DNA from: Kryptolebias marmoratus
Taxonomy: Eukaryota; Chordata; Actinopteri; Cyprinodontiformes; Rivulidae
Reading direction: 5' to 3'
Length of the DNA stretch: 64,000 nt
Assembly (NCBI RefSeq): GCF_001649575.2
Contig: NC_051434.1
Coordinates: 24,270,694-24,334,693, forward strand
Positions 1 through 12,354 of the stretch are shown piece by piece (positions within the stretch are counted from its first letter, which is position 1; each line of letters opens with the position of its first letter). The notes under the pieces were generated by a model that made no database searches, was not told the origin of the DNA, and saw only the letters and a list, made by a program, of their open reading frames with translations. A program made the position numbers and the translations under genes.

Positions 1-205
1 GAGTCCATCACAACATGTACTCTGAGCACAAACACACGTCACAAGATCTCACAGTATCATATGAAATCACACGCCAAACAGCAATAACTGTCCCTTCTCA
101 GCAAACAAGCTTAGCCTAAAATTCTGACCTGAACGCTGGTGGGTAATACAGTATCTATTCCTTCAAGGAACGCTAGACCTTAAAAATGTAAATGTTCTGG
201 CAGAG
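1..205 (+). repeat. R2 dispersed repeat, partial copy a
   Basis: This is the right-hand part of a repeat seen at least seven more times in the window. Shared landmarks are a run of the type 'catactctgagcac', then 'agatctcacaatatca', then 'gtgggcaatatgcattcc' followed by 'ttcaaggaatgctagg'. I saw no coding capacity or terminal repeats, so the class is unknown. The copy is cut by the window edge. Confidence 0.6.
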
Positions 206-1100
206 GATAAAAAATAAAAACCAGACCTGCTGTTTAATTTTATCAGAGCTGGTCCTGCTGTGTGTTGGACACTGTGTCCTTCCTAGGTGAGGAAATGGGC
301 ATTTTGCCAACACCCAGCTCTTTGCAGATAGTCATAGTCATCCAAGAAAATATATCTTGAAGAGAATGAATGTCTACTGTGGCTCAGGTTTTCTGTATCA
401 ATGGGAAGAATGCAGAGACTCAACTCCCATTACACATCCGGCCCGTTCAGGTCAAAACCGGTTCAGAGTTTTTTGTGTTTCATTGTAGCATATCACACAA
501 AGGATCGAGAGAAACCCTCTATCATGGTAATTACACATACTGTGTGTAGAACTCTGCTACATGTGCCTGTACATTAACTATTTCAGCCACCTGGAGTGAG
601 ATGTTAAATGAGCAAATATTATAATAAAAATGATGTCCTTGAGCTCCTCTTTGTGTTTTTAGCTTTTTTTTCTTCCTCCACCACAGTGCCTGCTATCATG
701 GTTCTGTCAAAAATAAATAAATAAAACTCTTTTCTGAAAAGGATAGTCTGGTCATTTCTGAAGTGATGTTTGTCTAACAGGTACTAATAGATAGTACCTT
801 AACGGTTGTGACATCAGTCATAGAGCACAGAGTATGGAGAAATAGATAAAAGTCTTCCTCCAGGCCAGACTAAGTGCTAGCCAAATGAAGGCCTATTTTC
901 TATCATTTTTTAAAGCTTCTAGCTTTTTTTCCTCAAAAACAACATACCAGAGTAAAAGAACACTATATTAACTAATATTCTCCTCTACACTGTTGCATGA
1001 CCCTGTTTGTTTAGTTTGTCACTGTTTTCTCCCTTGAATGTCTGTGTTACAGCACACATGTATGTGTGATGAGCAAAGACTGTTTATACTAATGGGGCTG
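206..1100. other. No recognisable feature
   Basis: AT-rich sequence with short homopolymers and no convincing exon, RNA gene or repeat landmark. Confidence 0.5.
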
Positions 1101-1102
1101 GA

Positions 1103-1190
1103 GCTGCTGAACGTATCAGTCCACTTCATCAGCATGTCTACTGAGTCCAAATGCTCACTCAACTCCTGGAGGACTGATACATTCAGCAGC
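1103..1190. repeat. Long hairpin (20-bp arms, 48-nt loop)
   Basis: The arms are 1103-1122 and 1171-1190. They are reverse complements at 19 of 20 positions; the single mismatch is C at 1112 and would be a G-T type wobble in RNA. Because of the symmetry both strands translate to similar peptides, which is a by-product and not evidence of coding. It lies directly upstream of a LINE 3' fragment. It could be a foldback remnant or a small-RNA precursor; sequence alone does not decide. Confidence 0.7.
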
Positions 1191-1385
1191 CAAATCCCAG
1201 CTGCCCATCCTGAGCCTGATTCTGCTGGAGGTTCCGTTCCACTGTCACCAATGTGATGCTCAAGGTGGGGGGTCACTACAAAGTAAAGGTTCAACACAAT
1301 CTGCTGGTTACCTTCAACATAAAACTTATAAAACTATTAAAAATAAATTGGCATTTCATAATGTACTGATAAATGTATTGTGATC
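1191..1385 (+). mobile_element. LINE-B 3'-terminal fragment, copy 1
   Basis: The stretch 'gctgcccatcctgagcc', then 'tctgctggaggtt', then 'aatctgctgg' and 'ggcatttcataatgtactg' matches in order the segment at 28.4-28.6 kb. It belongs to a type of LINE 3' untranslated region I recognise from fish genomes, which usually ends in TATAAATAAA plus a GAATTGAA-like tail. This copy is truncated at both ends and its tail is lost. Confidence 0.6.
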
Positions 1386-1765
1386 ACCCACCACTGAAGG
1401 CAAAGGGATAATGTGTTTGTGTGTGTTCATTTGTCTGTATAGCTAACAAAATATAATATTTTAAAGATGGCCACCACAGCTACTGAACTTTAGACCCTAT
1501 ACCCCATTCAATTTTACAAGTATTTATCTAAATTTGGTGTGGTAGTAGTTGACAGCCATTCACAACATATACTCCAAGGACTAACAGACCATGTGAGATC
1601 CTGACAGATATCACAATATTGAGTGAGATCACAAAATGTAAGGTTTAAAACTTAACCAAAATGTAATTTCTCACCATAAGATGGTCTTAGTCTAAAACTT
1701 GGGCATGAATGGTAGTGGGCAATATGCATTCCTTCGAGGAATATTAGGTCTTAAATAAAATAAAC
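1386..1765 (+). repeat. R2 dispersed repeat, copy b
   Basis: It shows the R2 landmarks in order: 'aagatggccaccacagct', 'ttggtgtggtagtagttgacag', 'gagatcctgacagatatcac', and 'gtgggcaatatgcattcc' with 'ttcgaggaatattagg'. It is one of the more complete copies and has no open frame. Confidence 0.65.
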
Positions 1766-4700
1766 TGAATTAACTGCATTTAAATCTGGATCTGAACTGA
1801 ATATTGAAGAGTTGTAAAACAAAACTTTGGTGCAAAGTGTCTCAATCCCTGTCACGAGGGTCCTCTTAAGGCCATTGACCGCTTTCTTGACTTCATTCAA
1901 AAGCAAATGAAATGGGAGGAGAGAATGGCTCTGTTAAGATGGAGATTAGACAAATAAGCATGAAGAGAGAAACACTTTAGCTTACTAAACCTGACTGTCT
2001 TCATGTCTCCTTCTTTTGACAGCATTAAAGTAAAAAATACTTTGATTTTATGCTAAAGAATTGTTGGTATGAAACTCAGAGTGACATCAAATGAGCCTCT
2101 GGGATGTTGTGTACAAATCAACCTTACTGATTGTATTTTTTTTATAACAGCACAATCTGCTTTATGTGAGGTTTTTTTCTCAGAAAGTCATTAGGTGCTT
2201 TTCTCCCCGGGCTCTTTTAAAAAGACATAAAATGACAAAAGTTACAAGTATTCCAGAGAGATTGGCAAAGACAATTCAAGTATTCATATTTACTTCTTAT
2301 ATTTGTGTAGAAAAATGCTTCTCAGCTGACACCTGGAGGAATTCTACATAGGCATAAAATTAAAGCATGTTTCTATTTGAGTCTTGTGCAAAATAATTCT
2401 GTTTGAGACTCAGAAGCATAACTTTAATGTTTTGTCTTTGTTAATCATGCTGGTAATTTTATTCAATGTGTATAAAGTTATCATTAGATTATTTTAAAAT
2501 CAAAATACATGTTGTGTTTTTAATGTTTAATTCATCTAAACAGCCGTTCCCTAATAGCATATCTGATTTCAGCTCTAAAATGTCTTATATTTAATACGAT
2601 TTGCAGACTCTGGCTCTCTGCTCTTCAGTGGCTACGTTTAATGAGTGTTTTAACTGGGAAACGTGGGGAATTGCCATTTACTTTTCTACCACAGCTATGT
2701 AATTGATACAGAGCCCGTCTCTCCCGATGGACTACAGCCAGGCAAGAACTCAGTAAAAGCCATTATTGGTTGCTGTTAAACCACAAGAACATCCACAACA
2801 AAAATATCAGCTACATACTGTAATAAAGGAAGTTTGGAAGCTTTTGTAAACCTTGGCCAGCCGAGAACCCAGACTTAAACTCAACACTAATTACAACCTG
2901 TTCAGTACAAACACAATAAACTCTACAAAAGTTGTATTTGACTCTCACACAGTATTAGATGGTGCAGGGTTAAAATGTGAGAGATTGTAGGATCTTCTGT
3001 AGGACACTGTATTTGTTGTTTACACAATGCAAAAAATGAGGACTGAATCACAGAATCGGATGTTAAAAATGTAAGTTAAAATACATATTGTCACAGTATT
3101 TATTAATATTTCTCAGTGTTTTACCACCTTCTGATGCTCACAATGAAGCCTCCTGCCTGTGGGACGGGTCAGCTTACTGAGGCCCTGTTTACTCAGGAAC
3201 CATCTCCTGAAAACAGTAAAGTGTTTCCAATGTTGAAAAGTTATATGCTTACACCATAACCCTGTGCCTGTTGAGTCTGCTGCATTAAATAAATAAATAT
3301 CTGTAAAATTGACTGAATTATCAACATATTTGTGTTTTAAGGTCATTTTGAAACAGATTGTTTTCAAAAGTTAATCAGCTGTAATACCTTCTTTTTATCT
3401 TGTTTTATGAGACATTTTGTAGACACACACACACACGGACACACAAGCACAGGCAAAACCTTTCACCTTTCATCTGCAGGTAATAATAGGAACTTGTCTA
3501 GATAAAAATGCTTCTGTTTACAAAGGCCTTTACCTGCAGCATCAGTCTTCCTCTGTTCATTGTAACAGGGGTGAATGGTGCCTCTAGTGGAGGAGAGGGG
3601 TCCTCCCCTGCTTCCTTATCACCACTGCAGCATTCTTCTATGACACAAGTGGTAATTAGTCATATGTGAAGTGGAGAGAAAAACAACAGCAGCCACATGA
3701 GGATGCAGGTGTTTACTTCACAGCCTCATTTGCATTGCTGTCATTTAGGCTGAGGCTCTCTGCGGCGAAGCATTTCATCATGCGTCTGAAGGAATGGAGA
3801 GATGAAGGAGGACGGGAAGCCCCCTGTGACTCAGACACCCCCTTGTGTCTCTAAAATATATCTAATAATCTCCACTACCCCTTATACAACTATGTAAGAG
3901 CCTTCTTTTTCCTTGTACCCCCCCACAGAAGAAGAAATAAGGAGCAGACCCCACTCTTTCCCAGACACTGTCTAGACAAGCCCCGCCCTCCACTCCACCC
4001 TAAAGGTTTCATCACCCCCAAGCTTATCAACACAGAAATGAGAGGTAAAAAAAAAAGCAAAAGGAAGAGTGATGAAACCTAAGATGTTTGTCGTGCAACG
4101 AGGTGCCACATCTTTGTCTGGAGGGGTCTCCGATTTAAAGGCAGGGTGCTCCACTCTGACGTTAATGGAATGCAATTTGTAAAAGCGTGTATTTATTCAA
4201 CGACAGTAAGACAGAAAGAATCTCACACAAATGCTTCAGAACAATCACAGCAGCGCAGCGAAGTGAAAACACACACCGATCAGTGACACATGCACACACC
4301 TAAAAGAAAACTGTTACACACAAAACTTCATCTGAGGGAGAGAGAAAACACTAATGTGCACACTGACACAAGCAGCAGTCCCAGTGTTTTCCAAATAAAC
4401 AGCTGCCTCTCCTTTCAAACAGGAAAAAAGACTACAGGAACGTTGAAACTGTGCAGCTATCGATCTGAGGATTTTAAATGAAGCAAACAATCCATGACTC
4501 CAGGAAATACTTTAGTCATTTTAATTCCACGAGAGAGGTCAATAAAACCTGGATGAACATAATGAAGGCGCTCCTGTAGCTCACAGCTTCTGTAAGGCTG
4601 CAATGCTGCTCTCTGAAAATGAGCTACAATTTAATTAGAAACATCTTCTCTGCACTTTTGCTTTGGTTTGAATCAAACAGCTGTTCTACAGTATTATCTG

Positions 4701-4850
4701 GAACAGGTTTTTCATACAAACCAGCTTACATGTGAACCTGCATCTGGACAAGACACAGGCTGGGATGAGATCCTGTCGATATGAAAACCTTAAACAGAAA
4801 TACCACAGTTTCATGATATGAAAATCTAATTTTTTATATATTTTATTATA
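1766..4850. other. Low-copy sequence with a short CA repeat
   Basis: I see no gene. A (CA)n tract of about 16 bases begins near 3423. The 3.5-4.5 kb part is less AT-rich than its surroundings but has no open frame with protein-like composition. Confidence 0.5.
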
Positions 4851-4854
4851 TATA

Positions 4855-5098
4855 CAGGGTTTCCCCCAGTGTATTATAAGCCTGGTGGGCTTCCCCCCCC
4901 ATTGTAAATGTGACTTAAATTAATTAGAATTCAAAGTAGGTGCAATCAATTAGTATTTATTTTAGTTGTATTTTTGTTTAAAACAGTATTTCAACTTTAC
5001 TGTCAACTTTAATCATTTTTTTACTAAATCACGGTGGCCATTGGCCGGCAAACGGCCACCTACCACCAGGCTTAGCCTCTTTTCTGGGGGAAACCCTG
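4855..5098. mobile_element. hAT-like short inverted-repeat element, copy 1
   Basis: The left end begins CAGGGTTTCCCCCAG and the right end is its reverse complement, CTGGGGGAAACCCTG. Inside the ends, 'AAGCCTGGTGG' and 'CCACCAGGCTTAG' extend the inverted repeat. The 8 bases on each side are both TATATATA, consistent with an 8-bp hAT-type target duplication, although the target is low complexity. At 244 bp this is the shortest of three copies (others at 44.9 and 50.4 kb) and is an internal-deletion derivative with no coding capacity. Confidence 0.8.
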
Positions 5099-5109
5099 TA
5101 TATATATAT

Positions 5110-6110
5110 ATATAGGTATAATAGTGTAATACCATTAAATAAAATGTTTACTTATAGTTATTGTAATGAACAGATATACATAAAGAGACTGTGACATGCT
5201 GACAGTCACTGTGTCAGCTTTTTACTGCATTCAGCACAGAATTTAAACCAATATGTCATGAGCCTTTTATTTATGTTCTATTTATGATGATATCAAAGAT
5301 GAAGGATAAATTTTAAATTTAATGACAAGCATTGAGATTAAAGTGTTTGTTAACGTGTCAACTAAATTACCAGAGTTAACTGGCTATTTTATTGGTATTC
5401 TTTTTTCCCTTTTTATTTTATATACTATTTTTCTTTAAAATAATTTTGGTTATTGTTATTGCTGTTTTTTCTCTTTGTAATGTATCGTTCAGATCCTGAC
5501 AATCTGATGTTAGTTGATTAATTGGCTGGTTTTTAGTCTCCATAGCGAGCTATATATTAAACTTTGAGTATAAAAACACCCTAAACATGTTCAAAACTGC
5601 AAATGCTTTTTTCTGTCAATTCTTGTTTTATTTATTGTTACCATTCAATACAAAACTCGCTAAAAATAGCAACAAAGTCTCTAAGTTGGCAATGCTGCTC
5701 AGAACAACAGGAGAAGGGGAGCACTGCTCTATGTGTCTCTGGTATTTTATTAAAGGCATTTAAACCGTAGGAGCAGTATAATTGAAAAAGTTAGTTATTT
5801 TAACACATTGACTTTTTAACAACATGATATACTTTGAAGCATATAATTGGCCTATGTCTAAACTGGACAAAGAAAAAAATAGGTTGAAATATATTTTCAT
5901 GTGCTTGGTCTCATGATATCAAAGCTGCTAGTTTTAGTGATAATAAGTATTTCTGAAGGTTGATCATTCGAAGGTCTGACACAAACATCATTATCTGAGA
6001 AATACATTGTGCTCCATCACATCACCTCCAACACTGCTGAGTGTCTCAAAGCCCAACCTGATTACTCTGTGTGGCTCAGGACTTTAAAAAGGTTGAGAGC
6101 TGGGGTAAGG
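5110..6110. other. AT-rich stretch, nothing recognised
   Basis: Long A/T runs and no open frame of note. I found no landmark of the repeats described elsewhere. Confidence 0.45.
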
Positions 6111-6114
6111 ACAT

Positions 6115-6690
6115 TATTTAGGTTTACACCCAATTCAACCTGGAGAGACTCACGACAAAGAGAAGCTGCAATTAAATGGTTTTATTGACATGAATGACAT
6201 CAGATATTTGCCGCTCGGACCTCGGTGGAAGACGCGAGTGTCGACAATAGCAATGCGCTTCGAGGAGAAGCTCAGGTTTAGCATTAGAGGCGTCTTCCCC
6301 GGGCCGGACACTGGTGGTGGAGGTCGAAGAGGGGAAGGAAGCTTGAGGGAGCTGGGAAACTGGGGGTGGAGAAGGGGTGGAGGTGGGCTGAAGTTCGGCC
6401 GGCGAACGGATGGGGCCATGATGGAAGTCCTTTTAAACGAAGGCTTGCTCGCTGATTGGATACACTGGAGGCGCGGTCGGATGCTAATGGGCTGGAGTGG
6501 AGGTGCTCGACGCAGCGATTAGATGCAGGTGAGGCTGAAGCAGGTCTTCCAGTCTGAATTTACGCCTAGGTTTCATTAACAGCAGAAGGCCAGGTGGGAG
6601 TCTGTCTGCCCTCCCACAGAGCCAGGACCGGAAGTCTCGTTGAGATCACAAGAGGCAGAAGGACACGTTACAGCTTAAACTCCCACTCTG
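6115..6690 (-). mobile_element. Possible LTR fragment (GC-rich, minus orientation)
   Basis: An isolated GC-rich block in AT-rich DNA. Read on the minus strand it ends with AATAAAACC followed by about 40 bases, which looks like the poly(A) signal and R/U5 part of an LTR. The open frame on the plus strand is rich in Gly/Arg because of purine-rich DNA and looks non-coding. I could not define TG...CA ends or a target duplication. A CpG-rich regulatory element is the alternative. Confidence 0.35.
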
Positions 6691-6699
6691 ATCAGGTGA

Positions 6700-7185
6700 A
6701 CTGAAGACAGGACAGATTTCTCTGGGTGAAGGATGCTCTCAACTAATTTACAGCAGCCAAACCTTCACTGAGCTTCATAGGATGTTAAATGATAGTTCAG
6801 ATTTTCATCCATTAACTTTCTTTTCTAAAGCCCAGTTTCATTTAGGACTTCCCTGTGTAATAATCTAAGCTGACAAAATGCCAGTGTTTTGATGTATTAA
6901 CTTAAGAAGAAGTGTAAAGAAAACCAAGCACAAAGAAAGTGGTAAAGTCACTGCAAAAACTGTCAGTCATAATGAAAAAGTTTCTGAACTGTAGGTGGCA
7001 GACATGTCTGGTCATCACACATGTCAATCTTTATGACAACATATAACATGTAAAAAAAAGACCTCCGCTTCCAGTTTTGAGAAAAATTTCTGAGCTCAGA
7101 TAAAACAAAAGTTAATAAGAGTTATAAATGAGAGATATCAAAATTACAGCTCAATCATATTATGTTCAGCTTTCCAGAATCTGTT
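6700..7185. other. No recognisable feature
   Basis: AT-rich sequence without repeat landmarks or exon-like frames. Confidence 0.5.
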
Positions 7186-7194
7186 TAAACTGTG

Positions 7195-7420
7195 AATGAC
7201 ACTTCTACTATAAGATATGAGACACAGATTTTGATGTATTTTTGTATTGCGTATATATTTTTAATGTCTTCTGATCCCCTACCCCTGTCAGCATTTTGCT
7301 TTTCTTGTGTATTCTTTGTTATTATGCTATGTTGTGGAATGTATTTTATTCTAATGAGCTGCTCGACAATTAAATTTCCCCTCTGGGATAAATAAAGTAT
7401 TTATACATCTATCTATAGGT
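7195..7420 (+). mobile_element. Retroposon 3' tail fragment
   Basis: It ends with 'aatttcccctctgggataaa' followed by 'taaagtatttatacatctat', a typical 3' terminus of fish non-LTR elements or their SINE partners with a degenerate ATCT tail. The sequence upstream is T-rich untranslated region only. No coding part is retained. Confidence 0.55.
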
Positions 7421-7624
7421 CTTTCCAACGCTGCAGGAGGCGTAGCAAATTAAAATTTGTGAAGGAAACAAAGAGATGAAAGACAAATAGTAACAAGAAG
7501 GCTTCACTGCTCATTAATGCATTTGTTTTAGCGCATACTTAATATTAATGAAGTACTCGTAGATTGTCATAATTTACAAAGATGCTTCTATCTCTACTCA
7601 GGAACTCGTGTCATAAAATAAGCT

Positions 7625-8060
7625 TTATTGTCACTACTGAACTAGAAAAATAGCATTTTCTGTCAAAATCCAGTGCGAAGGCTTAGGGCTGATTGACTTT
7701 GCTGGAATTTGCCAAAGGAGCTAAAACTGAGTTATTAAATCTAAAAGTGCAGAACATTAGCTAAAGGCCAAAAGAAGCAAAACTCAAGCTAAAAGCTAAA
7801 AGTAGAAAAAAGGCTTGCTAAAAGCTGAATGTAGACAAAAAGCAAGTATGCTGAAGCAGATTTCAAAGCAAACAATGGGTTTGAAGGAACTGAAGAGATC
7901 TCAATGCATTGTTTATGGGAAAAGCATTTGTAAATAAAGTTAAATATTTTTAAAATTATAAAACATTACAAAACCCAAAAGTCATCTGCTGACAGAGCTG
8001 AACGTTTTCGTAAATGAATGGCTGTAATAGCACAAAGTATTCAGAAGCAGTTAGGTTACA
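7625..8060 (-). repeat. R1 dispersed repeat, copy a
   Basis: The reverse complement shows the R1 signature: an internally repetitive block of AGCTTTTAGCT-like units, a flank reading 'gcattttctgtcaaaa' beside 'aactagaaaaatag' (as written on plus), and a distal part near 7900-8000. The same order recurs at 29.7, 32, 41, 44, 57.6 and 62.2 kb. No terminal repeats or protein found. Confidence 0.55.
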
Positions 8061-8064
8061 AATA

Positions 8065-8795
8065 AATGCAGGAAAACAATCACGACACAATTAAACTGCA
8101 CTAATCCCAATCACCACCTACAAACACTTCAAAAGGAAAAAAACAAAGGGTGTAAAAAATGACTGACTAGTCATGCAAAAGAAGTCCAGTTGAAAATAAC
8201 AAGACTGAGAAAATAAGAGGAAAAATATGTCAGCATTACAGATGTCAGGGGTGTAAAAGTGTAAGAAAATAGTTGTTCCAGATATGAGCCGTGACTGAAA
8301 ACCAACAGTCCAGTTATATAATGCCCATTTAAGGCCCAGGCTTGAGCAGGAAGAGCTTTAACTCGAGCACTTGGTGCAGCGAGACAGGTTGACAGCAGAC
8401 GGAGACAGAGTCTCAGTAAAGCTAAGGATTTCAGCAAGTCTTCACTGCAGTTTGTCATTGCATCTCTTTCAAGCAAAGCCATCTGGTCCTTTTCAAAAGC
8501 TCTGTTTAGTTTAGATGCATTCTCATTGTCATTTTTCATAGATAAAAACGGCTAAAGTCCCTGCAGACAAACCGTTTCTGACCCTGTTTGTGAAAAAGAA
8601 TGCAAAATCTTCAAATCTGTGAAAAAGTAAACTTTCATTTCTCTCATATTGTATATGCCAATTGAAAAAAATATTATATGCCTAGCAATCCTTGAAAGAA
8701 TGTATGTTACCCGCTGCCTACAATCATCTTCTGTTAAGAAATGACAGAGGTATGGCCATTATGGTAAAACCTTAAAAATTCTATAATGCACTTGT
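8065..8795. other. No recognisable feature
   Basis: The longest frame, 122 codons on minus ending at 8171, has no domain-like pattern and I regard it as chance. Confidence 0.45.
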
Positions 8796-8799
8796 CCTC

Positions 8800-9390
8800 A
8801 TCTATTAGTGCTTGAAATATTTGTTCTGAATAACTAACACACCAAAATTTCACTCAATAGCTGTAAAACTGACCATTTTTGTGTTGACTGATGTCAATTT
8901 GCTGTAGTGGCCATCTTGAATGGGGTTGACTCTAAAATTGAATTAGTTGTAGATGTACATCCAATGATTACTCTCTGAGAGGTGCATTATTATCTGTCCA
9001 GTGATTTATGACATATTTTATTTACAATTAGGGTTGACTCCAAGACCCAGAGTGTTAATCAAAGTGTGTTGCACTCAAAGCGTATGTTGGGTTGGAAGTT
9101 CAGCTTCTACCACACCAAAATTTTGCTCAATGTCTTCAAAATTGACTGAAGTGTAGACATTTTTGTGTTTCCTAAGGCTGTGGCAGCCATCTTGAATTGG
9201 TTTGTATCCAAAATGCTAACATAATCATTAGGTTAGCAAAGCAGACTGCTTTGCTGTGGTGGTCATCTTGATTCGAGTTAATGCTAAAAGTTAATCAGTT
9301 GTAGACATACATTTTAGGATTTTAGGAAGTTTCATTAAAGTCCATTCAGTGATTTGTGAGATATGTTGCTGCCAGTACAGACATATGAAC
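8800..9390 (-). repeat. R2 dispersed repeat, copy c (two units)
   Basis: Reverse-oriented R2 landmarks occur twice: 'accaaaattt' near 8840 and 9112, and 'tggccatcttgaatgg' near 8908 with 'agccatcttgaattgg' near 9184. A third 'gtcatcttgattcgag' lies near 9266. This implies a tandem or partly duplicated copy. Confidence 0.55.
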
Positions 9391-9419
9391 ACAACTGTGA
9401 TGTACTTTGTTGTACATAT

Positions 9420-9560
9420 GTTAAGACAAAAGAGGGTGCTGCTAGTCTCACTCAAAACGTCTTTATTTTCTTAACTGTTCTCTTAACTCCCGTACATTGG
9501 TTCCCAGAATCCTTTGCGAGCACTCTCTTAAAGTGACAGTACATCGGTATTTACCATACA
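9420..9560 (-). mobile_element. Possible LTR 3' fragment
   Basis: On the minus strand it reads AATAAAGACGTTTTGAGTG followed by AGACTAGCAGCACCCTC, which looks like an LTR poly(A) signal and downstream segment. The other end is not visible and there is no target duplication. Confidence 0.3.
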
Positions 9561-9564
9561 TTAC

Positions 9565-11440
9565 AACAACCACCCCCACCCTCCCCATACACACACACAC
9601 AAACACAGGCATGAGCAAAAACACTGTTGCTCATCTTGTGCCTTCAGTGGCGGGTGATGAAAACAGCAGGAGGTCTGTCACATCTTTGCAGTTCATAAAA
9701 TATTCACCTGTTAGTGTCTGCCAAGTGGCTGGGCTCTAAGAGGTTATTTAAGGGCAGGGGCAGAGATGGCCCCTGAGGACCTGTGGGTCCACAGGGTCTT
9801 ATGGCCTCAATTAATCTCTGTCAGCACTTAGACAATGTCACCCATCCTTACCCCCCACAATGGTATTTAATGGAAATAGTTGGCTTTGACTTTGGCATTG
9901 GATTTATGGATATCCTATAGAAACTGAGCCTGAAGGTGGGGTGAGAGATCGATTCAGGCCTTCTGAAACACAGGCGTTGTATCAGCCATTCACTGAGTTC
10001 TTTTAAAAATATAAAGCTTCCCTGCCCAGGACGTGGCAGAGAGATGAGATCAAATTTGAGATAATTCAGGCCTTGAAAACATGGCACCATTTCTAAAAAT
10101 GCTTTCATCCCCATGGAAATGGAGAAAACCAACCAAAGTATTCTACAATACAAAGATTTTACTGTAGTGGAAAAAATAGCACCTGTAGCACAAATCATGT
10201 AATCTGTCATTGTTGTTACTGTCGATGAGTCTGTCACGCCTGGAGTCATGGATTAGGTTAGAGGTGCATCTATGACATCATAGTTTTAAAAAGGTTGTGT
10301 TAAGGGTGTCCACACAAAAACAGAAGGGTGACATTTTAAGATTGTGTTTCACTTTGGAACAGAGTGTTAAAAAACATTTGGCTAACAAATACTGTTGTTT
10401 CTATGTGAAAGTGAGGCTGAAACAATAAAAATAACTTTTACATATTCACAAATACCATTCCCAAGTCTCAATAACCTCTTCACTTCTAATTCCTGCATCT
10501 CAAAATGAGCACACTCCAAGAGACATTAGCTTGAGCCACATCCAACAACAGTTACACCCTGCCAGTAAAGGGCTCACTAAGCAGCCAGAGGAGCACCAAT
10601 AAACAAGATCAAAGAATGAGGTCAATGATTTAAGTGAAGCTGCTGTCATGTCTTTATTGTCTAAAGACATTTGGCTCAGGTCATGTTTGAGCAGTAACAA
10701 GCCAGAGGTAGAGCCCTTATATATCTGCTCTTATTAACACAAACAAGGCCTTATAGTACACACCAACACTAGTCAGGGTAATGCATATTTTTCATTGGTT
10801 CTGTGGAAAACATGTCCATTATTTAAAGAAAACAACAACCCCAGAACCTCTGGGACACCAGTGAAAACAAACAGGATATTTTGCTCTGTAATGATGCACC
10901 CGAGTGTTGGGCAAAAGACCGCGACCTTTTGTGAAAAGCAGACACAACGTGCAGTTGAAATAATTCATATTAATCAGCTGAAGAAAGCACCATCACATCC
11001 CGCTAATGGGCAGCCTGTGGAAAAGGCCACAAGGCAGGCAGCATAACTGCAGAGAAAAAAAATAACAAAATAACACACACGCCATCATTATCTCTGGGTC
11101 CAACTCTCCCCCCTTTGCCTTGCCTCTGGTGGTGCCCGTTGTGCATAGTTGCACAGTTGATAATGTGCCCCTCGTCAGAGGGCAACCGTCATGACCAGAA
11201 CACACCAAACAGCACTTCACCTCATGTTAACATCACGGCTTGCTGCAAACAAGAGCCTGATGCTGTTGTCAATTCATCATTGCAGAATAACTTTTCAGCA
11301 TGTTGGTCTTCTCATGCAAAAGCACGTTTCAGTTTGTGAGTGCTTTAGTCTCTGTGAAGGACAGAGAGAGATGGGGGGGACTGAGCTGGAACTGACAAGA
11401 TGTGTGTTCATTATATATATATAAAATCTAGAATGTGAGT
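9565..11440. other. Low-copy stretch, possible conserved non-coding DNA
   Basis: No transposon landmark is visible apart from a short CA tract near 9586. A 133-codon minus-strand frame ends at 9848 and lacks domain features. The part at 10.9-11.3 kb is balanced in composition with homeodomain-like AATTCATATTAAT motifs, which is compatible with regulatory DNA but not proof. Confidence 0.35.
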
Positions 11441-11463
11441 TTGTGTGTGTGTGTGTGTGTGTC
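11441..11463. repeat. (GT)n microsatellite
   Basis: An uninterrupted run of GT dinucleotides, about 11 units. Confidence 0.9.
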
Positions 11464-11611
11464 TTATGCATTTATGCTTGCAGCCTTAGGATATTGCAGA
11501 GTAAAGTTCCAGAGGGGAACATCACATTAGCCTAACCAGCATGCTAATGCTTTTTCAGAAAGAGAGCGCCGCTAATTCAACAAAATGAGTCAGTTACTCT
11601 CAGAGATGAAA

Positions 11612-11791
11612 ACATCCATCCATCTATCTATCCATCCATCCATCTATTTTCTTTCTCTTATTCATGGTCAGTTAATGGAGGCAACAAGTCCAGGAGGGAA
11701 ATTCAGACATCCTGCTTCCCAGTGACACTCTCCAGCTCCTTCTGGTGGCTCTCAAGGTGTACCCAGACCAGAAAACACACACACTCACACA

Positions 11792-11839
<48 letters not shown>

Positions 11840-12354
11840 AACTTTCCAGCGAGCTCTGGGTCTACTTCAAGGTCTCCTCCCAGAAAACATTCTGACAGAG
11901 GAGCCCAGGAAGCATCCTAATCAGATACCCAAATTACCTCAGCTGATTCCTTTCGATGTGAAGGAGCAGAACTCTACTCCAGTCTTCCCTGGCTCATGGA
12001 ACTCCTCACCCTGTCTTTAAGGCTGACACCAACCTCCCTACAAAGGAAGATGATTTCAGTTGCTTGTTTCCAGGACCTTGTTTTTTCTGTCATGATCCAT
12101 ACCTCATTACCATAGAAGAGGGTTGGAACGAAGATAAGCCAGCGTCTGTGAAGAGCTGCTGTCCAACAACAGCCACAAGACTATTGTTGGACAGAGCTTT
12201 GCCTTTCAGCTCAGTTCCTTTTTTTAACCATAACAGACAGAAGAAATCTCCTCATCATTGTGAACAAAGCCGTGATCCATTATTTCCTCTCCCACTCACC
12301 CTACTATCCCTCATAAACAGATATCCACAGATACTTGAACTCCTTCACTTAAGG
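11612..12354 (-). pseudogene. LINE-A reverse transcriptase 3' part, antisense
   Basis: On the minus strand this is the 3' end of a LINE reverse-transcriptase frame of the same family as the plus-strand copy at 36.5-38 kb. The 'ggttggaacg' and 'cagatacttgaactcc' landmarks correspond to the 'LTYGH' and 'VEEFKYL' positions of the protein. The left end carries the element's 3' tail of degenerate GGAT units (11612-11645). The frame is broken by many stops and by an (AC)n/(AT)n microsatellite at 11774-11840. A short hAT-type element (12355-12547) is inserted near its right end, so that insertion is younger. Confidence 0.7.
11774..11840. repeat. (AC)n-(AT)n compound microsatellite
   Basis: CA/AC units with two interruptions pass into a short AT run. 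It lies inside the decayed LINE-A copy. Confidence 0.9.

Noticed and set aside
1019..1297. 92-codon minus and 72-codon plus frames with similar peptides
   Set aside because: The similarity between strands is produced by the 20-bp inverted repeat at 1103-1190, not by coding constraint.
6190..6522. 110-codon Gly/Arg-rich plus frame as a gene
   Set aside because: The composition follows the GC- and purine-rich DNA; there is no domain or splice context, and the block looks like an LTR fragment.
9848..10249. 133-codon minus frame as a gene
   Set aside because: No domain, no splice signals that extend it, and composition typical of random AT-rich DNA; left as unassigned.
11613..11645. Short regular repeats (CCAT)n as a CRISPR-like array
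   Set aside because: These are tetramer units of the LINE-A 3' tail with no unique spacers.
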